A stretch of DNA of 64,000 bases from Coriaria nepalensis (taxonomy: Eukaryota > Streptophyta > Magnoliopsida > Cucurbitales > Coriariaceae): the NCBI GenBank assembly GCA_027186245.1, contig CP114482.1, forward strand, positions 27,299,209-27,363,208, written 5' to 3'. The position numbers and the translations under genes were made by a program. The notes beneath the pieces were generated by a model. The model did no database searches and had not been told where the DNA came from. It saw only the letters and a program-made list of their open reading frames with translations. Positions within the stretch are counted from its first letter, which is position 1, and the number at the start of each line of letters is the position of its first letter. Below are positions 11,307 through 24,652 of the stretch, one piece after another.

Positions 11307-14300
11307 TTTAAGGCTAAACTAATGCATTGTTGCCTTCAATAGATCAACTGCAAGTTACGCACGAAAGTCATGTTTAAAGGTTGAATTTCGTTTGAAGTGA
11401 TTTAGAATGATTTACTGACTAAAAGAGACGCAAAAATATGACTTTAAGGATAAAAAAATGCATAGTTTCCATCAGTAGATCAATTACAAGTTATGCATGA
11501 AAGTCACGTTCTAAATGCAATAGGAGAATTGGTTCGAAGTGCGTTCAAACAATTTAATGATTGAAAAGACTGAGTGATGTGCTTTTTAATGCTAAAATTA
11601 TGCATTGTTCTCTTTAATAGATTAATTACAAGTTACGTAAGAAAATAATGTTTGAAGGGCAAAAATAGAATTCGTTCGAATTAATTTAGAATGATTTAAT
11701 GACTAGAAGTGACTCAATGACATGACTTTAAGGCTAAACAAATGCATTGTTGCCTTCAATAGATCAACTGCAAGTTACGCACGAAAGTCATGTTTAAAAG
11801 CCGAATTTCGTTCGAAGTGATTTAGAATGATTTACTGACTAAAACAGACGCAAAAATATGACTTTAAGGCTAAAAAAATGCATAGTTGCCATCACTAGAT
11901 CAATTGCAAGTTATGCATGAAAGTCGCGTTCTAAATGCAAAAAGAGAATTTGTTCGAAGTGCCTTCAAACAATTTAATGATTGAAAAGACTGAGTGATGT
12001 GCTTTTTAATGCTAAAATTATGCATTGTTCTCTTCAATAGATTAATTACAAGTTACGTAAGAAAATAATGTTTGAAGGGCAAAAATAGAATTCGTTCGAA
12101 TTAATTTAGAATGATTTAATGACTAGAAGCGACTCAATGACATGACTTTAAGGCTAAACTAATGCATTGTTGCCTTCAATAGATCAACTGCAAGTTACGC
12201 ACGAAAGTCATGTTTAAAGGCCGAATTTCCTTTGAAGTGATTTAGAATGATTTACTGACTAAAAGAGACGCAAAAATATGACTTTAAGGCTAAAAAAATG
12301 CATAGTTGCCATCACTAGATCAATTGCAAGTTATGCATGAAAGTCGCGTTCTAAATGCAAAAAGAGAATTGGTTCGAAGTGCCTTCCAACAATTTAATGA
12401 TTGAAAAGACTGAGTGATGTGCTTTTTAATGCTAAAATTATGCATTGTTATCTTCAATAGATTAATTACAAGTTACGTAAGAAAATAATGTTTGAAGGGC
12501 AAAAATAGAATTCGTTCGAATTAATTTAGAATGATTTAATGACTAGAAGCGACTCAATGACATGACTTTAAGGCTAAACTAATGCATTGTTGCCTTCAAT
12601 AGATCAACTGCAAGTTACGCACGAAAGTCATGTTTAAAGGTTGAATTTCGTTTGAAGTGATTTAGAATGATTTACTGACTAAAAGAGACGCAAAAATATG
12701 ACTTTAAGGATAAAAAAATGCATAGTTTCCATCAGTAGATCAATTACAAGTTATGCATGAAAGTCACGTTCTAAATGCAATAGGAGAATTGGTTCGAAGT
12801 GCGTTCAAACAATTTAATGATTGAAAAGACTGAGTGATGTGCTTTTTAATGCTAAAATTATGCATTGTTCTCTTTAATAGATTAATTACAAGTTACGTAA
12901 GAAAATAATGTTTGAAGGGCAAAAATAGAATTCGTTCGAATTAATTTAGAATGATTTAATGACTAGAAGTGACTCAATGACATGACTTTAAGGCTAAACA
13001 AATGCATTGTTGCCTTCAATAGATCAACTGCAAGTTACGCACGAAAGTCATGTTTAAAAGCCGAATTTCGTTCGAAGTGATTTAGAATGATTTACTGACT
13101 AAAACAGACGCAAAAATATGACTTTAAGGCTAAAAAAATGCATAGTTGCCATCACTAGATCAATTGCAAGTTATGCATGAAAGTCGCGTTCTAAATGCAA
13201 AAAGAGAATTTGTTCGAAGTGCCTTCAAACAATTTAATGATTGAAAAGACTGAGTGATGTGCTTTTTAATGCTAAAATTATGCATTGTTCTCTTCAATAG
13301 ATTAATTACAAGTTACGTAAGAAAATAATGTTTGAAGGGCAAAAATAGAATTCGTTCGAATTAATTTAGAATGATTTAATGACTAGAAGCGACTCAATGA
13401 CATGACTTTAAGGCTAAACTAATGCATTGTTGCCTTCAATAGATCAACTGCAAGTTACGCACGAAAGTCATGTTTAAAGGCCGAATTTCCTTTGAAGTGA
13501 TTTAGAATGATTTACTGACTAAAAGAGACGCAAAAATATGACTTTAAGGCTAAAAAAATGCATAGTTGCCATCACTAGATCAATTGCAAGTTATGCATGA
13601 AAGTCGCGTTCTAAATGCAAAAAGAGAATTGGTTCGAAGTGCCTTCCAACAATTTAATGATTGAAAAGACTGAGTGATGTGCTTTTTAATGCTAAAATTA
13701 TGCATTGTTATCTTCAATAGATTAATTACAAGTTACGTAAGAAAATAATGTTTGAAGGGCAAAAATAGAATTCGTTCGAATTAATTTAGAATGATTTAAT
13801 GACTAGAAGCGACTCAATGACATGACTTTAAGGCTAAACTAATGCATTGTTGCCTTCAATAGATCAACTGCAAGTTACGCACGAAAGTCATGTTTAAAGG
13901 TTGAATTTCGTTTGAAGTGATTTAGAATGATTTACTGACTAAAAGAGACGCAAAAATATGACTTTAAGGATAAAAAAATGCATAGTTTCCATCAGTAGAT
14001 CAATTACAAGTTATGCATGAAAGTCACGTTCTAAATGCAATAGGAGAATTGGTTCGAAGTGCGTTCAAACAATTTAATGATTGAAAAGACTGAGTGATGT
14101 GCTTTTTAATGCTAAAATTATGCATTGTTCTCTTTAATAGATTAATTACAAGTTACGTAAGAAAATAATGTTTGAAGGGCAAAAATAGAATTCGTTCGAA
14201 TTAATTTAGAATGATTTAATGACTAGAAGTGACTCAATGACATGACTTTAAGGCTAAACAAATGCATTGTTGCCTTCAATAGATCAACTGCAAGTTACGC

Positions 14301-14318
14301 ACGAAAGTCATGTTTAAA
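11307..14318 (+). repeat. Perfect tandem repeat of a 1,260-bp three-HOR unit
   Basis: Comparing line by line, every base from 11307 equals the base 1,260 further on until 14319, giving 3,012 bp or about 2.4 copies without a mismatch. The flanking mismatches are 'catgaattt' versus 'catgacttt' at 11306 and 'taaagg' versus 'taaaag' at 14319. The three HORs in the unit have A monomers marked 'ggttgaatttcg', 'agccgaatttcg' and 'ccgaatttcc'. The absence of any difference indicates very recent amplification, or an assembly artefact. Confidence 0.9.
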
Positions 14319-15705
14319 GGCCGAATTTCGTTCGAAGTGATTTAGAATGATTTACTGACTAAAACAGACGCAAAAATATGACTTTAAGGCTAAAAAAATG
14401 CATAGTTGCCATCACTAGATCAATTGCAAGTTATGCATGAAAGTCGCGTTCTAAATGCAAAAAGAGAATTTGTTCGAAGTGCCTTCAAACAATTTAATGA
14501 TTGAAAAGACTGAGTGATGTGCTTTTTAATGCTAAAATTATGCATTGTTCTCTTCAATAGATTAATTACAAGTTACGTAAGAAAATAATGTTTGAAGGGC
14601 AAAAATAGAATTCGTTCGAATTAATTTAGAATGATTTAATGACTAGAAGCGACTCAATGACATGACTTTAAGGCTAAACTAATGCATTGTTGCCTTCAAT
14701 AGATCAACTGCAAGTTACGCACGAAAGTCATGTTTAAAGGCCGAATTTCGTTCGAAGTGATTTAGAATGATTTACTGACTAAAACAGACGCAAAAATATG
14801 ACTTTAAGGCTAAAAAAATGCATAGTTGCCATCACTAGATCAATTGCAAGTTATGCATGAAAGTCGCGTTCTAAATGCAAAAAGAGAATTTGTTCGAAGT
14901 GCCTTCAAACAATTTAATGATTGAAAAGACTGAGTGATGTGCTTTTTAATGCTAAAATTATGCATTGTTCTCTTCAATAGATTAATTACAAGTTACGTAA
15001 GAAAATAATGTTTGAAGGGCAAAAATAGAATTCGTTCGAATTAATTTAGAATGATTTAATGACTAGAAGCGACTCAATGACATGACTTTAAGGCTAAACT
15101 AATGCATTGTTGCCTTCAATAGATCAACTGCAAGTTACGCACGAAAGTCATGTTTAAAGGCCGAATTTCGTTCGAAGTGATTTAGAATGATTTACTGACT
15201 AAAACAGACGCAAAAATATGACTTTAAGGCTAAAAAAATGCATAGTTGCCATCACTAGATCAATTGCAAGTTATGCATGAAAGTCGCGTTCTAAATGCAA
15301 AAAGAGAATTGGTTCGAAGTGCCTTCAAACAATTTAATGATTGAAAAGACTGAGTCATGTGCTTTTTAATGCTAAAATTATGCATTGTTCTCTTCAATAG
15401 ATTAATTACAAGTTATGTAAGAAAATAATGTTTGAAGGGCAAAAATAGAATTCGTTCGAATGAATTTAGAATGATTTAATGACTAGAACAGACTCAATGA
15501 CATGACTTTAAGGCTAAACAAATGCATTGCTGCCTTCAATAGATCAACTGCAAGTTACGCACGAAAGTCATGTTTAAAGGCCGAATTTCGTTTGAAGTGA
15601 TTTAGAATGATTTACTGACTAAAAGAGACGCAAAAATATGACTTTAAGGCTAAAAAAATGCATAGTTGCCATCAATAGATCAATTACAAGTTATCCATGA
15701 AAGTC
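14231..15705 (+). repeat. Source or copy of a 1,475-bp perfect match (partner 19269-20743)
   Basis: Bases 14231-15705 match 19269-20743 without a difference at an offset of 5,038 bp (12 HORs minus a 2-bp deletion near 18718). The match is bounded by 'gaagtg' versus 'gaagag' at 14230/19268 and 'gtcgcg' versus 'gtcccg' at 15706/20744. Similarity goes on with a few differences to about 16.0/21.05 kb. Confidence 0.88.
14261..15310 (+). repeat. Perfect tandem repeat of a single 420-bp HOR
   Basis: From 14261 to 15310 every base equals the base 420 further on, about 2.5 copies. The unit carries 'aaaacagacg' in A, 'atcactag' near its end and 'gagaatttgttcg' in B. It ends where B becomes 'gagaattgg' at 15311. 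The same HOR occurs singly at 16391 and in the copied block from 19329. Confidence 0.88.
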
Positions 15706-17390
15706 GCGTTCTAAATGCAAAAAGAGAATTGGTTCGAAGTGCCTTCAAACAATTTAATGATTGAAAAGACTGAGTCATATGCTTTATAACGCTAAAATAA
15801 TGCATTGTTGTCTTCAATAGATTAATTACAAGTTATGTAAGAAAATAATGTTTGAAGCGCAAAAATAGAATTCGCTCGAATTAATTTAGAATGATTTAAT
15901 GACTAGAAGAGACTCCATGACATGAATTTAACGCTAAACTAATGCATTGTTGCCTTTAATAGATCAACTGCAAGTTACGCACGAAAGTCATGTTTAAAGG
16001 CCGAATTTCCTTTAAAGTGATTTAGAATGATTTACTGACAAAAAGAGACGCAAAAATATGACTTTAAGGCTAAAAAAATGCATAGTTGCCATCAATAGAT
16101 CAATTGCAAGTTATGCATGAAAGTCGCGTTCTAAATGCAAAAAGAGAATTGGTTCGAAGTGCCTTCCAACAATTTAATGATTGAAAAGACTGAGTGATGT
16201 GCTTTTTAATGCTAAAATTATGCATTGTTATCTTCAATAGATTAATTACAAGTTACGTAAGAAAATAATGTTCGAAGGGCAAAAATAGAATTCGTTCGAA
16301 TTAATTTAGAATGATTTAATGACTAGAAGCGACTCAATGACATGACTTTAAGGCTAAACAAATGCATTGTTGCCTTCAATAGATCAACTGCAAGTTACGC
16401 ACGAAAGTCATGTTTAAAGGCCGAATTTCGTTCGAAGTGATTTAGAATGATTTACTGACTAAAACAGACGCAAAAATATGACTTTAAGGCTAAAAAAATG
16501 CATAGTTGCCATCACTAGATCAATTGCAAGTTATGCATGAAAGTCGCGTTCTAAATGCAAAAAGAGAATTTGTTCGAAGTGCCTTCAAACAATTTAATGA
16601 TTGAAAAGACTGAGTGATGTGCTTTTTAATGCTAAAATTATGCATTGTTCTCTTCAATAGATTAATTACAAGTTACGTAAGAAAATAATGTTTGTAGGGC
16701 AAAAATAGAATTCGTTCGAATGAATTTAGAATGATTTAATGACTAGAACAGACTCAATGACATGACTTTAAGGCTAAACAAATGCATTGCTGCCTTCAAT
16801 AGATCAACTGCAAGTTACGCACGAAAGTCATGTTTAAAGGCCGAATTTCGTTTGAAGTGATTTAGAATGATTTACTGACTAAAAGAGACGCAAAAATATG
16901 ACTTTAAGGCTAAAAAAATGCATAGTTGCCATCAATAGATCAATTACAAGTTATCCATGAAAGTCGCGTTCTAAATGCAAAAAGAGAATTGGTTCGAAGT
17001 GCCTTCAAACAATTTAATGATTGAAAAGACTGAGTCATATGCTTTTTAACGCTAAAATAATGCATTGTTGTCTTCAATAGATTAATTACAAGTTATGTAA
17101 GAAAATAATGTTTGAAGGGCAAAAATAGAATTCGCTCGAATTAATTTAGAATGATTTAATGACTAGAAGAGACTCCATGACATGAATTTAACGCTAAACT
17201 AATGCATTGTTGCCTTCAATAGATCAACTGCAAGTTACGCACGAAAGTCATGTTTAAAGGCCGAATTTCCTTTAAAGTGATTTAGAATGATTTACTGACA
17301 AAAAGAGACGCAAAAATATGACTTTAAGGCTAAAAAAATGCATAGTTGCCATCAATAGATCAATTGCAAGTTATGCATGAAAGTCGCGTT
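15461..17390 (+). repeat. Second 1,260-bp duplication (15461-16130 and 16721-17390)
   Basis: Both copies share the linked variants 'gaatgaattt' and 'actagaacag' in C, 'attgctgcc', 'ttatccatg' in B, 'gactccatgac', 'aacgctaaact' and 'cctttaaag'. They part at the B monomer, with 'gttctaaatg' at 16131 versus 'gttttaaatg' at 17391. A few single-base differences are present ('gctttataac' at 15781, 'gaagcgc' at 15855). Confidence 0.75.
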
Positions 17391-18109
17391 TTAAATGCAA
17401 AAGGAGAATTGGTTCGAAGTGCGTTCAAACAATTTAATGATTGAAAAGACTTAGTGATGTGCTTTTTAATGCTAAAATTATGCATTGTTCTCTTCAATAG
17501 ATTAATTACAAGTTACGTAAGAAAATAATGTTTGTAGGGCAAAAATAGAATTCGTTCGAATTAATTTAGAATGATTTAATTACTAGAACAGACTCAATGA
17601 CATGACTTTAAGGCTAAACAAATGCATTGTTGCCTTCAATAGATCAACTGCAAGTTACGCACGAAAGTCATGTTTCAAGGCCGAATTTCGTTCGAAGTGA
17701 TTTAGAATGATTTACTGACTGAAAGAGACGCATAAATATGAGTTTAAGGCTAAAAAAATGCATAGTTGCCATCAATAGATCAATTACAAGTTATGCGTGA
17801 AAGTCACGTTCTAAATGCAAAAAGAGAATTGGTTCGAAGTGCCTTCAAACAATTTAATGATTGAAAAGACTGAGTGATGTGCTTTTTAATGCTAAAATTA
17901 TGCATTGTTGTCTTCAATAGATTAATTACAAGTTATGTAAGAAAATAATGTTTGAAGGGCAAAAATAGAATTCGTTCGAATGAATTTAGAATGATTTAAT
18001 GACTAGAAGAGACTCAATGACATGACTTTAAGGCTAAACAAATGCATTGTTGCCTTCAATAGATCAACTGCGAGTTACGCACGAAAGTCATGTTCAAAGG
18101 CCGAATTTC
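17231..18109 (+). repeat. ~0.88-kb segment repeated at 24653-25531 (offset 7,422 bp)
   Basis: Shared rare variants in order are 'attactagaacag' in C, 'catgtttcaagg' and 'ctgactgaaag' in A, 'cataaatatgag', 'ttatgcgtg' in B, and 'ctgcgagtt' with 'catgttcaaagg' in the next A. After this point 18.1 kb continues with 'aatttcattcg' while 25.5 kb switches to the superunit's 'aatttccttcg'. Confidence 0.8.
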
Positions 18110-19268
18110 ATTCGAAGTGATTTAGATTGATTTACTGACTAAAGGAGATGCAAAAATATGACTTTAAGAATAAAAAAATGCATAGTTGCCATCAATAGAT
18201 CAATTGCATGTTATGCATGAAAGTCGCGTTTTAAATGCAATAGGAGAATTGGTTCGAAGTGCGTTCAAACAATTTAATGATTGACAAGACTGAGTGGTAT
18301 GCTTTTTAACGCTAAAATAATGCATTGTTGTCTTCAATAGATTAATTACAAGTTATGTACGAAAATAATTTTTGAAGGGCAAAAATAGAATTCGTTCGAA
18401 TTAATTTAGAATGATTTAATGACTAGAAGAGACTCAATGACATGACTTTAAGCCTAAACTAATGCATTGTTGCCTTCAATAGATAAACTGCAAGTTACGC
18501 ACGAAAGTCATGTTTAAAGGCTGAATTTCGTTCGAAGTGATTTAGAATGATTTACTGACTAAAAGAGACGCAAAAATATGACTTTAAGGCTAAAAAAATG
18601 CATAGTTGCCATCACTAGATAAATTACAAGTTATGCATGAAAGTCGCGTTCTAAATGCAAAAAGAGAATTGGTTCGATGTGCCTTCAAACAATTTAATGA
18701 TTGAACAGACTGAGTCATGCTTTTTAACGCTAAAATAATGCATTGTTGTCTTCAAAAGATTAATTACAAGTTATCTAAGAAAATAATGTTTGAAGGGCAA
18801 AAATAGAATTCGTTCGAATTAATTTAGAATGATTTAATGACTAGAAGAGACTCAATGACATGACTTTAAGGCTAAACTAATGCATTGTTGCCTTCAATTG
18901 ATCAACTGCAAGTTACGCACGAAAGTCATGTTTAAAAGTTGAATTTCGTTTGAAGTGATTTAGAATGATTTACTGACTAAAAGAGACGCAAAAATATGAC
19001 TTTAAGGATAAAAAAATGCATAGTTTCCATCAATAGATCAATTACAAGTTATGCATGAAAGTCACGTTCTAAATGCAAAAAGAGAATTGGTTCGATGTGC
19101 CTTCAAACAATTTAATGATTGAAAAGACTGAGTGATATGCTTTTTAATGCTAAAATAATGCATTGTTGTCTTCAATAGATTAATTACAAGTTATGTAAGA
19201 AAATAATGTTTGAAGGGCAAAAATAGAATTCGCTCGAATTAATTTAGAATGATTTAATGACTAGAAGA

Positions 19269-20743
19269 GACTCAATGACATGACTTTAAGGCTAAACAAA
19301 TGCATTGTTGCCTTCAATAGATCAACTGCAAGTTACGCACGAAAGTCATGTTTAAAGGCCGAATTTCGTTCGAAGTGATTTAGAATGATTTACTGACTAA
19401 AACAGACGCAAAAATATGACTTTAAGGCTAAAAAAATGCATAGTTGCCATCACTAGATCAATTGCAAGTTATGCATGAAAGTCGCGTTCTAAATGCAAAA
19501 AGAGAATTTGTTCGAAGTGCCTTCAAACAATTTAATGATTGAAAAGACTGAGTGATGTGCTTTTTAATGCTAAAATTATGCATTGTTCTCTTCAATAGAT
19601 TAATTACAAGTTACGTAAGAAAATAATGTTTGAAGGGCAAAAATAGAATTCGTTCGAATTAATTTAGAATGATTTAATGACTAGAAGCGACTCAATGACA
19701 TGACTTTAAGGCTAAACTAATGCATTGTTGCCTTCAATAGATCAACTGCAAGTTACGCACGAAAGTCATGTTTAAAGGCCGAATTTCGTTCGAAGTGATT
19801 TAGAATGATTTACTGACTAAAACAGACGCAAAAATATGACTTTAAGGCTAAAAAAATGCATAGTTGCCATCACTAGATCAATTGCAAGTTATGCATGAAA
19901 GTCGCGTTCTAAATGCAAAAAGAGAATTTGTTCGAAGTGCCTTCAAACAATTTAATGATTGAAAAGACTGAGTGATGTGCTTTTTAATGCTAAAATTATG
20001 CATTGTTCTCTTCAATAGATTAATTACAAGTTACGTAAGAAAATAATGTTTGAAGGGCAAAAATAGAATTCGTTCGAATTAATTTAGAATGATTTAATGA
20101 CTAGAAGCGACTCAATGACATGACTTTAAGGCTAAACTAATGCATTGTTGCCTTCAATAGATCAACTGCAAGTTACGCACGAAAGTCATGTTTAAAGGCC
20201 GAATTTCGTTCGAAGTGATTTAGAATGATTTACTGACTAAAACAGACGCAAAAATATGACTTTAAGGCTAAAAAAATGCATAGTTGCCATCACTAGATCA
20301 ATTGCAAGTTATGCATGAAAGTCGCGTTCTAAATGCAAAAAGAGAATTGGTTCGAAGTGCCTTCAAACAATTTAATGATTGAAAAGACTGAGTCATGTGC
20401 TTTTTAATGCTAAAATTATGCATTGTTCTCTTCAATAGATTAATTACAAGTTATGTAAGAAAATAATGTTTGAAGGGCAAAAATAGAATTCGTTCGAATG
20501 AATTTAGAATGATTTAATGACTAGAACAGACTCAATGACATGACTTTAAGGCTAAACAAATGCATTGCTGCCTTCAATAGATCAACTGCAAGTTACGCAC
20601 GAAAGTCATGTTTAAAGGCCGAATTTCGTTTGAAGTGATTTAGAATGATTTACTGACTAAAAGAGACGCAAAAATATGACTTTAAGGCTAAAAAAATGCA
20701 TAGTTGCCATCAATAGATCAATTACAAGTTATCCATGAAAGTC
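19269..20743 (+). repeat. Partner of the 14231-15705 perfect match
   Basis: It has the same three-HOR content as the block at 14.2 kb: three HORs with 'aaaacagacg', then the 'attgctgcc' and 'ttatccatg' HOR. The unit just before it (18909) instead matches the one at 10931 ('aaagttgaattt', 'gttcgatgtgcc'). So the order of unit types on the left of the two copies differs, and the copied block has a defined left edge. Confidence 0.88.
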
Positions 20744-21428
20744 CCGTTCTAAATGCAAAAAGAGAATTGGTTCGAAGTGCCTTCAAACAATTTAATGATT
20801 GAAAAGACTGAGTCATATGCTTTTTAACGCTAAAATAATGCATTGTTGTCTTCAATAGATTAATTACAAGTTATGTAAGAAAATAATGTTTGAAGGGCAA
20901 AAATAGAATTCGCTCGAATTAATTTAGAATGATTTAATGACTAGAAGAGACTCCATGACATGAATTTAACGCTAAACTAATGCATTGTTGCCTTTAATAG
21001 ATCAACTGCAAGTTACGCACGAAAGTCATGTTTAAAGGCCGAATTTCCTTTGAAGTGATTTAGAATGATTTACTGACTAAAAGAGACGCAAAAATATGAC
21101 TTTAAGGCTAAAAAAATGCATAGTTGCCATCAATAGATCAATTACAAGTTATCCATGAAAGTCGCGTTCTAAATGCAAAAAGAGAATTGGTTCGAAGTGC
21201 CTTCAAACAATTTAATGATTGAAAAGACTGAGTCATATGCTTTTTAACGCTAAAATTATGCATTGTTATCTTCAATAGATTAATTACAAGTTACGTAAGA
21301 AAATAATGTTTGAAGGGCAAAAATAGAATTCGTTCGAATTAATTTAGAATGATTTAATGACTAGAAGCGACTCAATGACATGACTTTAAGGCTAAACTAA
21401 TGCATTGTTGCCTTCAATAGATAAATTA

Positions 21429-21712
21429 CAAGTTATGCATGAAAGTCGCGTACTAAATGCAAAAAGAGAATTGGTTCGAAGTGCCTTCAAACAATATAAT
21501 GACTGAAAAGACTGAGTCATATGCTTTTTAACGCTAAAATAATGCATTGTTGTCTTCAATAGATTAATTACAAGTTATGTAAGAAAATAATGTTTGAAGG
21601 GCAAAAATTGAATATGTTCGAATTAATTTAGAATGATTTAATGACTAGAAGTGACTCAATGACATGCCTTTAAGGCTAAACAAATGCATTGTTGCCTTCA
21701 ATAGATCAACTG
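21429..21712 (+). repeat. B-C dimer without monomer A (284 bp), site 4
   Basis: B begins at 21429 directly after a C monomer and A resumes at 21713. Unlike the other three sites, the preceding C keeps its C-type end ('gttgccttc') up to 'aatagataaatta'. The B variant 'gcgtactaaatg' and the C variant 'gaatatgttcg' match site 3, so the dimer seems to have been copied here with ~650 bp downstream, and the left junction re-formed. Confidence 0.9.
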
Positions 21713-22080
21713 CAAGTTACGCACGAAAGTCATGTTTAAAGGCCGAATTTCGTTCGAAGTGATTTAGAATGATTTACTGACTAAAAGAGACGCAAAAATA
21801 TGACTTTAAGGCTAAAAAAATGCATAGTTGCCATCAATAGATCAATTGCAAGTTATGCATGAAAGTCGCGTTTTAAGTGCAAAAGAAGAATTGGTTCGAA
21901 GTGCGTTCAAACAATTTAATGATTGAAAAGACTGAGTGATATTCTTTTTAACACTAAAATAATGCGTTGTTGTCTTCAATAGATTAATTACAAGTTCTGT
22001 ACGAAAATAATTTTTGAAGGGCAAAAATAGAATTCGTTCGAATTAATTTAGAATGATTTAATGACTAGAAGAGACTCAAT
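21429..22080 (+). repeat. Copy of the 8967-9620 segment (offset 12,462 bp)
   Basis: It begins with the dimer at site 4 and continues through the HOR at 21713, which carries 'taagtgcaaaag' and 'ttctgtacg' as at 9251. Differences include 'aatataatg', 'gatattc' and 'aatgcgttg'. The match ends near 22.08 kb where C reads 'aaggctaaac' against 'aagcctaaac' at 9.63 kb. Confidence 0.7.
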
Positions 22081-22132
22081 GACTTGACTTTAAGGCTAAA
22101 CAAATGCATTGTTGCCTTCAATAGATCAACTG

Positions 22133-24652
22133 CAAGTTACGCACGAAAGTCATGTTTAAAGGCTGAATTTCGTTCGAAGTGATTTAGAATGATTTACAGA
22201 CTAAAAGAGACGCAAAAATATGACTTTATGGATAAAAAAATGCATAGTTTCCATCAATAGATCAATTACAAGTTATGCATGAAAGTCACGTTCTAAATGC
22301 AATAGGAGAATTGGTTCGAAGTGCGTTCAAACAATTTAATGATTGAAAAGACTGAGTGATGTGCTTTTTAATGCTCAAATTATGCATTGTTCTCTTCAAT
22401 AGATTAATTACAAGTTACGTAAGAAAATAATATTTGAAGGGCAAAAATAGAATTCGTTCGAATGAATTTAGAATGATTTAATGACTAGAACAGACTCAAT
22501 GACATGACTTTAAGGCTAAACAAATGCATTGCTGCCTTCAATAGATCAATTGCAAGTTACGCACGAAAGTCATGTTTAAAGGCCGAATTTCGTTTGAAGT
22601 GATTTAGAATGATTTACTGACTAAAAGAGACGCAAAAATATGACTTTAAGGCTAAAAAAATGCATAGTTGCCATCAATAGATCAATTACAAGTTATCCAT
22701 GAAAGTCGCGTTCTAAATGCAAAAAGAGAATTGGTTCGAAGTGCCTTCAAACAATTTAATGATTGAAAAGACTGAGTCATATGCTTTTTAACGCTAAAAT
22801 AATGCATTGTTGTCTTCAATAGATTAATTACAAGTTATGTAAGAAAATAATGTTTGAAGGGCAAAAATAGAATTCGCTCGAATTAATTTAGAATGATTTA
22901 ATGACTAGAAGAGACTCCATGACATGAATTTAACGCTAAACTAATGCATTGTTGCCTTCAATAGATCAACTGCAAGTTACGCACGAAAGTCATGTTTAAA
23001 GGTCGAATTTCGTTCAAAGTGATTTATAATGATTTACTGACTAAAAGAGACGCAAAAATATGACTTTAAGGCTAAAAAAATGCATAGTTGCCATCAATAG
23101 ATCAATTGCAAGTTATGCATGAAATTCGCGTTTTAAATGCAAAAGGAGAATTGGTTCGAAGTGCGTTCAAACAATTTAATGATTGAAAAGACTGAGCGAT
23201 GTGCTGTTTAATGCTAAAATTATGCACTGTTCTCTTCAATAGATTAATTACAAGTTACGTAAGAAAATAATGTTTGAAGGGAAAAAATTGAATTCGTTCG
23301 AATTAATTTAGAATGATTTAATGACTAGAAGAGACTCAATGACATGACTTTAAGCCTAAACAAATGCATTGTTGCCTTCAATAGATCAACTGCAAGTTAC
23401 GCACGAAAGTCATGTTTAAAGGCTGAATTTCGTTCGAAGTGATTTAGAATGATTTACAGACTAAAAGAGACGCAAAAATATGACTTTATGGATAAAAAAA
23501 TGCATAGTTTCCATCAATAGATCAATTACAAGTTATGCATGAAAGTCACGTTCTAAATGCAATAGGAGAATTGGTTCGAAGTGCGTTCAAACAATTTAAT
23601 GATTGAAAAGACTGAGTGATGTGCTTTTTAATGCTCAAATTATGCATTGTTCTCTTCAATAGATTAATTACAAGTTACGTAAGAAAATAATGTTTGAAGG
23701 GCAAAAATAGAATTCGTTCGAATTAATTTAGAATGATTTAATGACTAGAAGTGACTCAACGACATGACTTTAAGGCTAAACAAATGCATTGTTGCCTTCA
23801 ATAGATCAACTGCAAGTTACGCACGAAAGTCATGTTTAAAGGCCGAATTTCGTTCGAAGTGATTTAGAATGATTTACTGACTAAAACAGACGCAAAAATA
23901 TGACTTTAAGGCTAAAAAAATGCATAGTTGCCATCACTAGATCAATTGCAAGTTATGCATGAAAGTCGCGTTCTAAATGCAAAAAGAGAATTGGTTCGAA
24001 GTGCCTTCAAACAATTTAATGATTGAAAAGACTGAGTCATGTGCTTTTTAATGCTAAAATTATGCATTGTTCTCTTCAATAGATTAATTACAAGTTACGT
24101 AAGAAAATAATATTTGAAGGGCAAAAATAGAATTCGTTCGAATGAATTTAGAATGATTTAATGACTAGAACAGACTCAATGACATGACTTTAAGGCTAAA
24201 CAAATGCATTGCTGCCTTCAATAGATCAATTGCAAGTTACGCACGAAAGTCATGTTTAAAGGCCGAATTTCGTTTGAAGTGATTTAGAATGATTTACTGA
24301 CTAAAAGAGACGCAAAAATATGACTTTGAGGCTAAAAAAATGCATAGTTGCCATCAATAGATCAATTACAAGTTATCCATGAAAGTCGCGTTCTAAATGC
24401 AAAAAGAGAATTGGTTCGAAGTGCCTTCAAACAATTTAATGATTGAAAAGACTGAGTCATATGCTTTTTAACGCTAAAATAATGCATTGTTGTCTTCAAT
24501 AGATTAATTACAAGTTATGTAAGAAAATAATGTTTGAAGGGCAAAAATAGAATTCGCTCGAATTAATTTAGAATGATTTAATGACTAGAAGAGACTCCAT
24601 GACATGAATTTAACGCTAAACTAATGCATTGTTGCCTTCAATAGATCAACTG
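22133..24652 (+). repeat. Interleaved duplications with 1,260- and 1,680-bp offsets
   Basis: The HOR at 22133 ('ggctgaattt', 'tatggataaa', 'gctcaaattatg') recurs at 23393 (offset 1,260). The stretch from the C variant 'aatatttgaagg' at ~22430 through the 'attgctgcc' and 'ttatccatg' HOR to 22972 recurs at ~24110-24652 (offset 1,680). The difference equals one extra HOR of the 'aaaacagacg' type at 23813. Confidence 0.7.
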
